From: Paenibacillus mesophilus | Lineage (GTDB): Bacteria; Bacillota; Bacilli; Paenibacillales; NBRC-103111 | NCBI RefSeq assembly: GCF_005938385.1 | Contig: NZ_VCRA01000014.1 | Location: 141,428-205,427, forward strand | Direction of reading: 5' to 3' | DNA length: 64,000 nt | Shown: positions 8,854 through 18,200 of the stretch, piece by piece | Numbering within the stretch: the stretch's first letter is position 1 | Layout: every line of letters starts with the position of its first letter | Notes under the pieces: model-generated | Database searches by the model: none | The model's input: the letters and a program-made list of their open reading frames with translations, nothing else | Told to the model about the DNA's origin: nothing | Translations under genes and position numbers: made by a program

Positions 8854-10014
8854 TTAATGTTTCAACATGCGGAATACTTGCTCCACGTCTTTGTCTCCGC
8901 GCCCGGACAAATTGATAATAATGATTTGGTCCTTGCTCATAGTCGGCGCGAGCTTCTTCGCATGGGCAACGGCATGAGCGCTTTCCAAGGCAGGGATAAT
9001 ACCTTCGGTACGCGACAATTCCTTGAACGCTTCCAGCACTTCCTCGTTCGATACGGTTACGTATTCGGCACGACCCGACGTTTTCAGGTAGCTGTGCTCC
9101 GGGCCGATGCCCGGGTAATCCAAGCCCGCCGCGATGGAATAAGTCGGTTTCGGGTTCCCTTCCTCGTCCAGCAGCACCAAACATTTGAACCCGTGAAGGA
9201 CGCTCGGTACGCCTTGAGTCAACGACGGGGCTTGGTCCGGCTCTACTCCGATCAGGCGAACGGAAGGCTCGTCCATGTAATGGGCGAAGGCACCGATCGC
9301 ATTGCTTCCTCCTCCTACGCAGGCGAGCACCGCATCGGGCAAGCGGCCTTCCTTCTCCATAATTTGCCGCTTCGATTCTTCGCTTACGACGGATTGGAAA
9401 TGCTTGACCATAGTCGGGAACGGATGCGGCCCTACCGCGGAGCCGAGCAAATAAAACGTATGCTTATAATTTTGCACCAAGTCGTTCAGCGCCTCGTCCA
9501 CGGCATCCTTCAACCGTCCTTGCCCTTTGGATACCGGCACAACCTTCGCGCCGAGCAGCTCCATCCGGAATACATTCAGCGCCTGGCGCCGCGTATCCTC
9601 TTCTCCCATATAGATGACGCAGTCCATCTCGAACATGGCGCAGGCGGTCGCCGTTGCTACGCCGTGCTGTCCGGCTCCGGTCTCGGCAATGATCCGCTTC
9701 GCTCCCATCCGTTTCGCGAGCAAAATTTGGCCGATGACATTATTGATTTTGTGGGCGCCGGTATGGTTCAAATCTTCGCGCTTCAAATAAATTTTGGCGC
9801 CGCCCCAGTGGGAGGTTAGACGCTGTGCGAAGGTGAGCGGATTTTCCCGTCCGACATATTCGCGGAGATAATACCGGAATTCTTCGTTGAATTCGGGATC
9901 ATCCTTGTATTTGTAAAATTGCTCGGTCAAGTAGTCCATGACTTCCTGCAGGTTGGGAGGAATGAAGCTTCCTCCGAATTCGCCGAAATAGCCTTGCTGC
10001 AATGATTGACTCAA
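8854..10014 (-). CDS. trpB: Tryptophan synthase beta chain, stand-alone copy
   Basis: TrpB makes tryptophan from indole and serine with pyridoxal phosphate. The 386-residue protein shows the PLP lysine in HTGAHK (Lys89), the catalytic glutamate in AETGAGQHG (Glu112), the phosphate-binding GGGSNA, and the SGRGDKD motif near the end. The start is TTG at 10014 with GGAGGT 8 bases upstream. No other trp gene is nearby; it lies between minJ and motB and has its own terminator. Its N-terminal part (FGGSFIPPNLQEVM) differs from the usual Bacillus operon protein (from memory), so it may be a second copy or an acquired isoform that salvages indole. Confidence 0.9.
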   Translation of the reverse strand: MSQSLQQGYFGEFGGSFIPPNLQEVMDYLTEQFYKYKDDPEFNEEFRYYLREYVGRENPLTFAQRLTSHWGGAKIYLKREDLNHTGAHKINNVIGQILLAKRMGAKRIIAETGAGQHGVATATACAMFEMDCVIYMGEEDTRRQALNVFRMELLGAKVVPVSKGQGRLKDAVDEALNDLVQNYKHTFYLLGSAVGPHPFPTMVKHFQSVVSEESKRQIMEKEGRLPDAVLACVGGGSNAIGAFAHYMDEPSVRLIGVEPDQAPSLTQGVPSVLHGFKCLVLLDEEGNPKPTYSIAAGLDYPGIGPEHSYLKTSGRAEYVTVSNEEVLEAFKELSRTEGIIPALESAHAVAHAKKLAPTMSKDQIIIINLSGRGDKDVEQVFRMLKH

Positions 10015-10124
10015 TTCGATCTACCTCCGTCGTCGGTTGGATTGGTTGTGTCTGCTTGTCCTGCTGCAGCCGCTACTAATCATGATACAATGCTTTGGCG
10101 ATTCGGCGCTATAGCGAAATCATT

Positions 10125-10895
10125 TCAGCTCGATTCGCCCCGCAGCACGACGATTTCGACTCGCCGGTTTTTTTGCCGGTTCGTCTCGGAATCGTTGGGC
10201 GATACCGGTTTCGTGTCGGCATAGGCGGAAGAAATAAAGGTGCCAGGCGCAAGCTTGGCGGTGTTGACGAAGTAGCGGATCACCGAGACGGATCTGGCCT
10301 GCGACAATCCCCAGTTATCCTGGAACAGCGAGCCTGTGGCAAGAGGCAGATCGTCGGTATGGCCTTCGATGCTCACTTTGGCGTTCAGCTTCGGGAAGAG
10401 GCTGGCCAGCTTCTCCAAAACGGGATAGGCGCCTTGCTTCAGGTCCGCTTTGCCGAGATCGAACAGGAACAAGTCGTTGAGCGTAATCGCGATGCCCCTC
10501 GAAGTATCGCTGGCGGAAACTTGCCCCTGCAGGTGTTGTTCTTCGATGTATTGCCGGACGACCTTGAGCAGGTTTTGCAAGTTTTCTTCTTTCTGTTCCA
10601 GCTCCGTATCGACCGTTTGATCCGGACTTTGTTTCCGTGCGGAATCTTCCGCTTTCGGAACGCCCGGAATCGCGTCGCCCATGATGCCGGTTCCTTTCGG
10701 AATGAACGACGGGCCGTCGTTGAACTGAAGATGGAGCGCCTTGGACAACGATTCGTACTTTGCGATGTCCACTTTGCTCATGGCGTACATGATGACGAAG
10801 AAGATCATGAGCAGCGTAATCAGGTCGGCGTAGGTGATCAGCCAACGTTCGCTGCTGGAATGAGATGCGGCTTGCGGTTTACGTCTCCTCGCCAT
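10125..10895 (-). CDS. motB: Flagellar motor stator protein MotB
   Basis: MotB anchors the proton channel of the flagellar motor to peptidoglycan. The 256-residue protein has the stator helix YADLITLLMIFF with the proton-binding Asp at residue 24 when counted from ATG 10895, a linker, and an OmpA-like peptidoglycan-binding domain (about 125-250, SIEGHTDDLPLATG and NRQKNRRVEI). The in-frame ATG at 10907 is an alternative; 10895 is preferred because GGAAAGGA lies about 12 bases upstream and the Asp position matches the family. It overlaps the end of motA by 17 bases. Confidence 0.92.
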   Translation of the reverse strand: MARRRKPQAASHSSSERWLITYADLITLLMIFFVIMYAMSKVDIAKYESLSKALHLQFNDGPSFIPKGTGIMGDAIPGVPKAEDSARKQSPDQTVDTELEQKEENLQNLLKVVRQYIEEQHLQGQVSASDTSRGIAITLNDLFLFDLGKADLKQGAYPVLEKLASLFPKLNAKVSIEGHTDDLPLATGSLFQDNWGLSQARSVSVIRYFVNTAKLAPGTFISSAYADTKPVSPNDSETNRQKNRRVEIVVLRGESS

Positions 10896-11673
10896 CGCGG
10901 TTCGCATCCTTTCCGGCTGCTCCGGCCGTTTCCAGTTGAAGGAACGAGGTCAGCTTTTTCTGGATCAGCTGCGGATTTTCCCCCGCCTGCAGGGCGAGCA
11001 TGCCTTCCAGCATCATGTCCATCTCCGCGATATGCTCCTCGCCGCGGATTTTGATCTTGTTCGCAATCGGCAAATAGATGACGTTGGCGCTCGCAACACC
11101 ATACAGGGTTGCGGAGAAAGCGACGGCGATCGCTCCGGCCAGCGTCTCCGGCTCGGACAAATTGCTCAGCACGTGAATTAGTCCCATTACGGTACCGATA
11201 ATGCCCATCGTCGGGGCATAGCCGCCCGCCGCTTCGAATAGTTTGGCGTAGCTGCCGTAAAGCTTCTCTTTTGCCTCGATTTCCACCTCGAGAATTTGCC
11301 GGAGTAAATCGGGGTCGGTGCCGTCCACCACCATCTGCAGCCCGTCCCGCAAAAACGCGTTAGGATGCGCCTGGGCGCGGTCTTCCAGCGCCAGCACGCC
11401 TTCGCGGCGAGCTACTAATGCCATATCTACCAACTCCGCGATCAGCTCCTGCGGATCGGTTCTTTTTTCCCGGAACGCAAGGCTGATCGCCTTCGGGATT
11501 TGCTTGAGGTGCGATTTCGGAAAGCTGACGATGACCGCCCCGATCGTACCCCCGAATACGATGATGGCCGCACTGAATACGAGCAGTCCGCTTATATGGC
11601 CCCCATCCAGCAAAAAACCGCCGACAAGCGCTAGCAGCCCCAGCGCAATGCCGACTATTGTAGTTAAATCCAT
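10879..11673 (-). CDS. motA: Flagellar motor stator protein MotA
   Basis: MotA (264 residues) forms the ion channel with MotB and touches the rotor. Four hydrophobic segments are visible (about 3-22, 30-48, 145-167, 178-200) with the family segment GGYAPTMGIIGTVMGLIHVL and the charged cytoplasmic loop between helices 2 and 3. ATG at 11673 (MDLTTIVG) is chosen over the more distant upstream start because it begins the first membrane helix. Its ribosome site (GGGTGTGGG) is weak. motA and motB form an operon that diverges from uvrB. Confidence 0.92.
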   Translation of the reverse strand: MDLTTIVGIALGLLALVGGFLLDGGHISGLLVFSAAIIVFGGTIGAVIVSFPKSHLKQIPKAISLAFREKRTDPQELIAELVDMALVARREGVLALEDRAQAHPNAFLRDGLQMVVDGTDPDLLRQILEVEIEAKEKLYGSYAKLFEAAGGYAPTMGIIGTVMGLIHVLSNLSEPETLAGAIAVAFSATLYGVASANVIYLPIANKIKIRGEEHIAEMDMMLEGMLALQAGENPQLIQKKLTSFLQLETAGAAGKDANRDGEET

Positions 11674-11704
11674 ACGTTCCGACCCACACCCTTTGTTTGA
11701 AAAT

Positions 11705-11733
11705 TTGCAACAATTCGGGAAAAGAGGTATAAT
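11705..11733 (+). promoter_or_regulatory. Sigma-A promoter of uvrB
   Basis: TTGCAA (11705-11710), a 17-base spacer and TATAAT (11728-11733) lie about 100 bases before the uvrB start. Confidence 0.75.
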
Positions 11734-11737
11734 GATG

Positions 11738-11751
11738 AGAACAAACATTCG
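11738..11751 (+). promoter_or_regulatory. Possible LexA (SOS) box before uvrB
   Basis: AGAAC-AAAC-ATTCG fits the Bacillus SOS pattern CGAACRNRYGTTYC at 11 of 14 positions. It sits just downstream of the -10 element, where repressor binding would block transcription start. uvrB is SOS-controlled in Bacillus. The half-site mismatches make this a weak-to-moderate candidate. Confidence 0.4.
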
Positions 11752-11829
11752 GCAATCTTCATGTCATACCATATATCGGCCAGAGCCGAAAGGACCAATA
11801 GAGTCGAAAGACCCAGTGAGGGAGAAACG

Positions 11830-13824
11830 ATGAGCGATATCGTACTTTCAAACAAACCGTTCCAATTGATGTCGGAATTCAAGCCGCAGGGCGATCAGCC
11901 ACGGGCGATCGGCGAGCTTGTGCAGGGAGTGAACGAAGGGAAGAGGTACCAGACGCTGCTCGGGGCTACCGGGACAGGGAAGACGTTTACGGCGGCCCAA
12001 GTGATCGCGCAGCTGAACAGGCCGACGCTTGTCATCGCACACAACAAAACATTGGCGGCTCAGCTTTGCAGCGAGTTCCAGGAGTTTTTCCCTAATAATG
12101 CCGTGTCGTATTTTGTCAGCTATTACGATTACTACCAGCCCGAAGCGTATATTCCTTCCAGCGACACCTACATCGAGAAGGACTCCAGCATCAACGAAGA
12201 AATCGACAAGCTCCGCCACTCCGCCACCAGCTCGCTGTTCGAACGAAGAGACGTCATCATCGTGGCCAGCGTATCGTGCATCTACGGTCTCGGCTCCCCG
12301 ATCGAATACAAGAACCTGGTGCTGTCGCTGCGTACCGGGATGGAGCGCCCGCGCAACGAAATTCTTCACAAGCTCGTAGACATCCAGTACCAGCGCAACG
12401 ATTTGAACTTCGTGCGCGGCACGTTCCGCGTGCGCGGCGACGTCATCGAAATATTCCCTGCCTCCCGCGGGGAGCAAGCCGTACGCGTCGAGCTGTTCGG
12501 AGACGAAATCGAGCGCATTACCGAAATCGACGTACTGACCGGCGAAATTATCGGGGAACGCGACCATATCGCGATATTCCCGGCTTCTCACTTCGTAACC
12601 CACGAGGATACGATGAAGGTTGCGCTGGTCGATATCGAGCGCGAGCTGGAGGAGCGGCTGGCCGAGCTGCGCTCTCAGGGGAAGCTGCTGGAGGCGCAAA
12701 GGCTGGAGCAGCGTACCCGTTACGACCTGGAAATGATGCATGAGATGGGATTTTGCTCGGGAATCGAGAACTACTCGGGCCCGCTTACGTTCCGCGAGCG
12801 CGGAGCCACTCCGTATACGCTGTTCGATTATTTCCCCGACGACATGCTCGTTATCGTCGACGAATCGCATGTGACGCTGCCGCAAATACGCGGCATGTAC
12901 AACGGAGACAGGGCACGGAAGGAAGTGCTCGTGGACCACGGCTTCCGTCTGCCGTCTGCGCTGGATAATCGGCCGTTGCGGTTCGAGGAGTTCGAGAAGA
13001 AAGTAAGCCAGGCGATATTCGTGTCCGCAACGCCCGGCCCCTACGAGATTGAGCAGTGCCCTACGATGGTGCAACAGATTATACGTCCGACGGGCCTCCT
13101 TGACCCGATCATCGAGGTGCGCCCGACCAAAGGGCAAATCGACGATCTGATCGGCGAGATCAACGAACGGATCGCGAAGGACGAGAGAGTGCTCGTCACG
13201 ACGCTGACGAAGAAGATGTCGGAGGATTTGACCGACTATTTGAAGGAACTCGGCATTAAGGTGCGTTATTTGCACTCGGATATTAAGACGCTGGAGCGGA
13301 TGCAGCTGCTGCGCGATTTGCGTCTCGGCACGTATCACGTGCTGGTAGGCATCAATTTGCTGCGCGAAGGCTTGGACTTGCCGGAGGTGTCGCTCGTCGC
13401 GATACTCGATGCGGACAAGGAAGGCTTCTTGCGCGCGGAACGGTCGCTTATCCAGACGATCGGCCGGGCCGCCCGGAATGCGAACGGCCGGGTCATCATG
13501 TACGGGGACAAGCGGACCGACTCGATGGAGAAGGCGATACGCGAGACCGAGCGGCGGCGCGGAGTCCAGATCGCCTTCAACGAGCAGCACGGCATTACGC
13601 CGCAGACAGTCCAGAAGCGGGTGCGCGACGTGATTGAGGCGACGAAGGTGGCCGAGCAGAAGGCCGATTATTTGGCCGATATCAAGTCGGAGAAAATGTC
13701 CAAGAAAGACCGCGCGTCGGTAATCGAACGTCTCGAGGCGGAAATGAAAGAAGCGGCCAAAAACTTGCAGTTCGAGCGGGCAGCGGAGCTGCGCGATGCG
13801 ATATTGGAGCTGAAGGCGCAGTAA
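11830..13824 (+). CDS. uvrB: Excinuclease ABC subunit B
   Basis: UvrB (664 residues) verifies DNA damage handed over by UvrA and loads UvrC for incision. Helicase motif I GATGTGKT, the beta-hairpin region YYDYYQPEAY, motif VDESH, motif VI (QTIGRAARN) and the C-terminal UVR domain that binds UvrC (about 625-660, IERLEAEMKEAAKNLQFERAAELRD) are all present. ATG at 11830 follows GAGGGAGA; the frame is open further upstream but without a comparable site. uvrA follows after 111 bases. Confidence 0.97.
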   Translation: MSDIVLSNKPFQLMSEFKPQGDQPRAIGELVQGVNEGKRYQTLLGATGTGKTFTAAQVIAQLNRPTLVIAHNKTLAAQLCSEFQEFFPNNAVSYFVSYYDYYQPEAYIPSSDTYIEKDSSINEEIDKLRHSATSSLFERRDVIIVASVSCIYGLGSPIEYKNLVLSLRTGMERPRNEILHKLVDIQYQRNDLNFVRGTFRVRGDVIEIFPASRGEQAVRVELFGDEIERITEIDVLTGEIIGERDHIAIFPASHFVTHEDTMKVALVDIERELEERLAELRSQGKLLEAQRLEQRTRYDLEMMHEMGFCSGIENYSGPLTFRERGATPYTLFDYFPDDMLVIVDESHVTLPQIRGMYNGDRARKEVLVDHGFRLPSALDNRPLRFEEFEKKVSQAIFVSATPGPYEIEQCPTMVQQIIRPTGLLDPIIEVRPTKGQIDDLIGEINERIAKDERVLVTTLTKKMSEDLTDYLKELGIKVRYLHSDIKTLERMQLLRDLRLGTYHVLVGINLLREGLDLPEVSLVAILDADKEGFLRAERSLIQTIGRAARNANGRVIMYGDKRTDSMEKAIRETERRRGVQIAFNEQHGITPQTVQKRVRDVIEATKVAEQKADYLADIKSEKMSKKDRASVIERLEAEMKEAAKNLQFERAAELRDAILELKAQ

Positions 13825-13830
13825 GTCTGG

Positions 13831-13886
13831 CGCATGTCGGAGAAAGGTTTTCCAGCAGGGTGAACGTTTCTCGCAGCCGACATGCG
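13831..13886 (+). repeat. Inverted repeat between uvrB and uvrA
   Basis: CGCATGTCGG (13831-13840) pairs perfectly with CCGACATGCG (13877-13886), with GAGAAA/TTTCTC extending the pairing across a short bulge. No T-run follows. A TGCTATGAT extended -10-like element overlaps its right edge (13887-13895), so uvrA may have its own promoter here. Confidence 0.5.
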
Positions 13887-13935
13887 TGCTATGATGAAGG
13901 AAGGTACGGTTTCACCCCGGAAAGGATGATCCAAA

Positions 13936-16815
13936 ATGGCACAAGACCGCATCGTTATCAAAGGAGCGCGAGCTCATAATCTTAAAAATGTCGACGTGAC
14001 GATCCCTCGCGACAAATTCGTCGTACTGACCGGATTAAGCGGATCGGGCAAATCGTCGCTTGCCTTCGATACGATCTATGCGGAAGGGCAGCGGCGATAC
14101 GTCGAGTCGCTGTCCGCTTACGCCCGGCAATTTCTCGGACAAATGGATAAGCCCGACGTCGATTCGATCGAGGGGCTGTCGCCCGCTATTTCGATCGACC
14201 AGAAGACGACGAGCCGCAATCCCCGTTCGACGGTCGGAACGGTAACGGAAATATACGACTACCTTCGTCTCATGTTCGCGAGAATCGGGCGTCCGCATTG
14301 TCCGGATCATGGAATCGAAATAACGGCCCAGTCGGTCGAGCAGATGGTAGACCGGATCATGGAATACCCGGAGCGGACGAAGCTGCAAATATTGGCGCCG
14401 ATCGTATCGGGGCGCAAAGGCGAGCATACGAAGCTGCTCGCGGACATTCAGAAGCAGGGCTTCGTCCGTGTCCGCGTCAACGGCGAAATTCGCGATTTGT
14501 CCGAGAAAATCGAGCTGGAGAAAAACAAAAAGCATTCGATCGAAGTGGTCGTCGACCGGATCGTCGTGAAGAACGACATTCACGCCCGTCTGGCGGATTC
14601 GCTGGAGACGGCGTTGAAGCTGTCCGACGGTCGCGTTATCGTCGACGTTATGGAGCAAGAGGAGCTGCTGTTCAGCCAGAAGCTCGCTTGTCCGGAATGC
14701 GGCTTCAGCATCGAGGAGCTGGCGCCGCGCATGTTCTCGTTCAACAGTCCGTTCGGAGCATGTCCGGATTGTGACGGGTTGGGCGCAAAAATGATTGTGG
14801 ACCCGGACCTTCTTGTGCCGAATCCGGCGCTCACGATAGAAGGAGGCGCTTTCGAAGCGTGGGCCGGCAGCACTTCGAACTACTACCCGCAATTTTTGGC
14901 TGCCGTGTGCGAGCATTACGATATTCCGAAGGATGTGTCCGTTTCCGAGCTCAGCACGGACCATATGAAGAAAATTTTGTATGGAACCGGCGGGGAGAAG
15001 ATCAAGTTCCGTTACGAGAACGACTTCGGATTTACGAAGGAAGCGCTCGTTCCTTTCGAGGGCATCGTCCGCAATCTGGAGCGGCGGTACCGAGAGACCG
15101 GATCCGACGGCATCCGGGAGCATATCGAGCAATATATGAGTGCGAAGCCGTGCCAAAGCTGTAAAGGCCATCGGTTGAAGCGGGAAAGCTTGGCCGTTAC
15201 GATCTCCGGCAAAAACATGGCGTACGTCACCCACCTGTCCATCGGGGAGGCGGCCACCTTCTTTCAATCGTTGGAGCTGACCGATAAGGAACGGACGATC
15301 GCCAATTTGGTGCTGAAAGAAATTGAAGCTCGTCTCGGATTTCTCGTCAACGTCGGGCTCGATTACTTGTCGCTCAACCGTTCGGCGGGAACGTTGTCCG
15401 GCGGAGAAGCGCAGCGGATACGGCTGGCGACCCAGATTGGCTCCAGCTTGATGGGCGTGTTATATATTTTGGACGAGCCGAGCATCGGGTTGCATCAGCG
15501 GGATAACGATCGGCTGATCCAGACCTTGGAGCATATGCGCAATCTGGGCAATACTCTAATCGTCGTCGAGCATGACGAAGATACGATGCTGGCGGCGGAC
15601 TATATTATCGATATCGGACCGGGTGCGGGCATTCATGGCGGACAAGTAGTGGCGCAAGGGACGCCGGAAGAAATTATGAAAGACCCGAACTCGTTGACCG
15701 GACAATACTTGAGCGGCAAAAAGTTTATTCCCGTGCCGAGTCCGAGACGCAAGCCGAACGGCAAATGGCTTGAAGTCAAAGGAGCGAAGGAAAACAATTT
15801 GCGCGGCGTAAACGTCAAAATTCCGCTCGGCGTGTTCAGCTGCGTTACCGGCGTATCCGGCTCCGGCAAAAGCACGCTGATCAACGATATTTTGTACAAG
15901 GCGCTTGCCCGCGATCTGAACAAGGCGAAGCTGCGCCCCGGCGAGCATAAAGAAATAGCGGGGCTCGAGCATATCGAGAAAGTGATCGACATCGACCAGT
16001 CGCCGATCGGCAGAACGCCCCGTTCGAATCCGGCCACTTATACCGGCTTGTTCGACGATATCCGGGACGTTTTCTCGAACACGACGGAAGCGAAGGTGAG
16101 GGGCTACAAGAAGGGCCGCTTCAGCTTCAACGTCAAAGGCGGAAGGTGCGAAGCGTGCAGCGGGGACGGCATCATCAAGATTGAGATGCACTTCTTGCCG
16201 GACGTATACGTGCCTTGCGAGGTATGCAAAGGGAAACGATACAATCGCGAGACGCTGGACATTAAGTACAAAGGGAAAAACATCGCCGAAGTGCTGGAGC
16301 TTACGATTGAGGACGGCTGCGAGTTTTTCCAGAACATCCCGCGCATTCACCGGAAGCTGCAGACGCTGCTTGATGTAGGTCTCGGTTATATGAAGCTCGG
16401 ACAACCGGCTACGACGCTGTCGGGCGGGGAAGCGCAGCGGGTGAAGCTCGCCGCCGAGCTTTACCGGCGAAGCACGGGCAAGACGATTTACATTTTGGAC
16501 GAACCGACGACGGGGCTGCATATCGACGATATCGACCGTTTGTTGACGGTGCTGCACCGTCTGGTCGACAGCGGAGAGACGGTACTGGTCATCGAGCACA
16601 ATCTGGATGTAATCAAGACGGCGGACTATTTGATCGACCTGGGACCGGAAGGCGGCAGCCGCGGCGGTACGATCGTGGCCGCCGGTTCGCCGGAGGAAGT
16701 CGTCCAAGTAGCCGCATCTTACACAGGCAAGTACTTGAAGCCGATACTGGAGCGGGATCGGGCGAGAACCGAACAGCAGAAGGAAAGTCAGCTGCAGGAG
16801 AATGCGGTAGTGTAA
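13936..16815 (+). CDS. uvrA: Excinuclease ABC subunit A
   Basis: UvrA (959 residues) is the damage-sensing ATPase of nucleotide excision repair. Two ABC modules are visible, with Walker A GLSGSGKSS near residue 33 and GVSGSGKST near 640, signatures LSGGEAQRIRLA and LSGGEAQRVKLA, and two zinc modules (CPECG...CPDC and CEACSGDG...CEVC). ATG at 13936 has a GGAAAGGATG site. It is followed by a strong terminator shared with the converging gene. Confidence 0.97.
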   Translation: MAQDRIVIKGARAHNLKNVDVTIPRDKFVVLTGLSGSGKSSLAFDTIYAEGQRRYVESLSAYARQFLGQMDKPDVDSIEGLSPAISIDQKTTSRNPRSTVGTVTEIYDYLRLMFARIGRPHCPDHGIEITAQSVEQMVDRIMEYPERTKLQILAPIVSGRKGEHTKLLADIQKQGFVRVRVNGEIRDLSEKIELEKNKKHSIEVVVDRIVVKNDIHARLADSLETALKLSDGRVIVDVMEQEELLFSQKLACPECGFSIEELAPRMFSFNSPFGACPDCDGLGAKMIVDPDLLVPNPALTIEGGAFEAWAGSTSNYYPQFLAAVCEHYDIPKDVSVSELSTDHMKKILYGTGGEKIKFRYENDFGFTKEALVPFEGIVRNLERRYRETGSDGIREHIEQYMSAKPCQSCKGHRLKRESLAVTISGKNMAYVTHLSIGEAATFFQSLELTDKERTIANLVLKEIEARLGFLVNVGLDYLSLNRSAGTLSGGEAQRIRLATQIGSSLMGVLYILDEPSIGLHQRDNDRLIQTLEHMRNLGNTLIVVEHDEDTMLAADYIIDIGPGAGIHGGQVVAQGTPEEIMKDPNSLTGQYLSGKKFIPVPSPRRKPNGKWLEVKGAKENNLRGVNVKIPLGVFSCVTGVSGSGKSTLINDILYKALARDLNKAKLRPGEHKEIAGLEHIEKVIDIDQSPIGRTPRSNPATYTGLFDDIRDVFSNTTEAKVRGYKKGRFSFNVKGGRCEACSGDGIIKIEMHFLPDVYVPCEVCKGKRYNRETLDIKYKGKNIAEVLELTIEDGCEFFQNIPRIHRKLQTLLDVGLGYMKLGQPATTLSGGEAQRVKLAAELYRRSTGKTIYILDEPTTGLHIDDIDRLLTVLHRLVDSGETVLVIEHNLDVIKTADYLIDLGPEGGSRGGTIVAAGSPEEVVQVAASYTGKYLKPILERDRARTEQQKESQLQENAVV

Positions 16816-16821
16816 AGCCAA

Positions 16822-16865
16822 TAGCCCGGGATGGAACGTCTTATGTCCATTCCCGGGCTATTTTT
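16822..16865. terminator. Bidirectional terminator between uvrA and the binding-protein gene
   Basis: TAGCCCGGGAtGGA pairs with TCCatTCCCGGGCTA, followed by TTTTT on the plus strand; the minus strand has a weaker T-rich tail. It separates two converging genes. Confidence 0.8.
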
Positions 16866-16877
16866 AAATGCACGCGG

Positions 16878-18185
16878 TTACTTTCCCGACAAGCTGCCTA
16901 CCTCTTTATCGTTCCGTTCTGACGCTTCACGCAATGCCGTTACATAATCCGCGCCTTTGGATACGGCTTCGAGTGCGGCAAGCAATTCCTTATTGGCGAT
17001 CCCATTATGTTTCGTTTTGAGGGTCGGTACGGCATATTTGGCAGGAAGCACCGCCTTCATATTTTTACCCTTCACGTACGGGAGATCGACGGCGAACTGC
17101 TTCATGACCGATGTATCCTTCAAGATCGTAATATTGCCGGAGCGAGCGGAGTAGTTCTGGAATTCGTCCGAAGTCATGTAGTTTAGCACCTGGAAGGCGG
17201 CTTCACGGTTTTTGCTAGTTTTGCTCAAGAAGAAGTAAGTCGGATACGATTGGGAACCGATCCCTTCCTTTCCCGGGAATACGGGGAACGAGGCAATGTC
17301 CCAATTCACGCTATCCTTATAAATTTTTTCGGCGCCGGTCAGAGTCAAGAACATCGCGGCCGTCTTGTCTTTATAGAACGGATTTTGTTGATTATCCAAA
17401 TAGAACCGGTTGCCGGGCAGTCCGTTGCCGGCTATTTGGTAAAAACGGGCCTGATTCTCGAATGCCTTCTTGAAGCCGTCCTGCAGGAACAACGCTTTGC
17501 CCGAAGCGGCATCCTGGCTCGGTGCCTCGAGCTGGTTCAGCATAAGCCCGAATTCGAACGCCATCGTCAAGCCCTTGTATTGGCGGCCTCCTTCGGAGCG
17601 GGTCATCTTGCGGGTCAATTCGTACAGCTCATCCCAAGTCATCCCGTCCTTCGGATACGATACGCCGAACATATCGAACAAGTCCTTGTTGTAGTAGAGC
17701 GCCATCGAACGCGTCCAAGTCGGAAGCCCGTAGAGGCCCCCGCCCGCCAGCTTGCGTTGGATTTCCACCGTAGTCGGCTCCAGGCGATTCAAATCGAACT
17801 TATACTTGGCGATCAGATCGCTAATATCGTCCTGAAGGCCGTACTCAAGCACGGAAACGCCCGTTGATTCGACCACTATATCGATGGGCGTTCCGCCCGT
17901 AATCAGATTGGGCAAAGTTTTGCTGTCGACTTTCTGAACGATCTCGAAATTGAACTTCGGGAATTTCTCCTTCAGCTTCGTTCCGTACTTATCCATGAGC
18001 AGTTCAACCTTCTCGCCTGTCGTGTCGAAGATGACGAGATTGGCTGGTTGGGTAGTCGGATCGGCGAGCGGTTGAGGTTCTTTGCCGCTCGAACCGGATT
18101 TGCCGTTCTCCGTATTCGTTCCGCATGCGGCCAGTAATCCGATACTTAATAAGGAAAGAGCAGCTGCCCATTTCCGTGATCCCAT
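16878..18185 (-). CDS. Extracellular solute-binding lipoprotein, family 1
   Basis: The 435-residue protein has a lipoprotein signal with lipobox LLAAC (Cys21) and the family 1 sugar-binding fold, including YGLPTWTRSMALYYNKDLFDMFG and DGMTWDELYELTRKM, which are typical of carbohydrate ABC importers. No permease or ATPase gene is near, so it is an orphan component that must dock to a distant transporter or act in sensing. It lies 15 bases behind an AraC regulator gene on the same strand, and the two are probably co-transcribed. GGGAGGT precedes the ATG at 18185. Confidence 0.9.
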   Translation of the reverse strand: MGSRKWAAALSLLSIGLLAACGTNTENGKSGSSGKEPQPLADPTTQPANLVIFDTTGEKVELLMDKYGTKLKEKFPKFNFEIVQKVDSKTLPNLITGGTPIDIVVESTGVSVLEYGLQDDISDLIAKYKFDLNRLEPTTVEIQRKLAGGGLYGLPTWTRSMALYYNKDLFDMFGVSYPKDGMTWDELYELTRKMTRSEGGRQYKGLTMAFEFGLMLNQLEAPSQDAASGKALFLQDGFKKAFENQARFYQIAGNGLPGNRFYLDNQQNPFYKDKTAAMFLTLTGAEKIYKDSVNWDIASFPVFPGKEGIGSQSYPTYFFLSKTSKNREAAFQVLNYMTSDEFQNYSARSGNITILKDTSVMKQFAVDLPYVKGKNMKAVLPAKYAVPTLKTKHNGIANKELLAALEAVSKGADYVTALREASERNDKEVGSLSGK

Positions 18186-18200
18186 AGTGAAAGACCTCCC

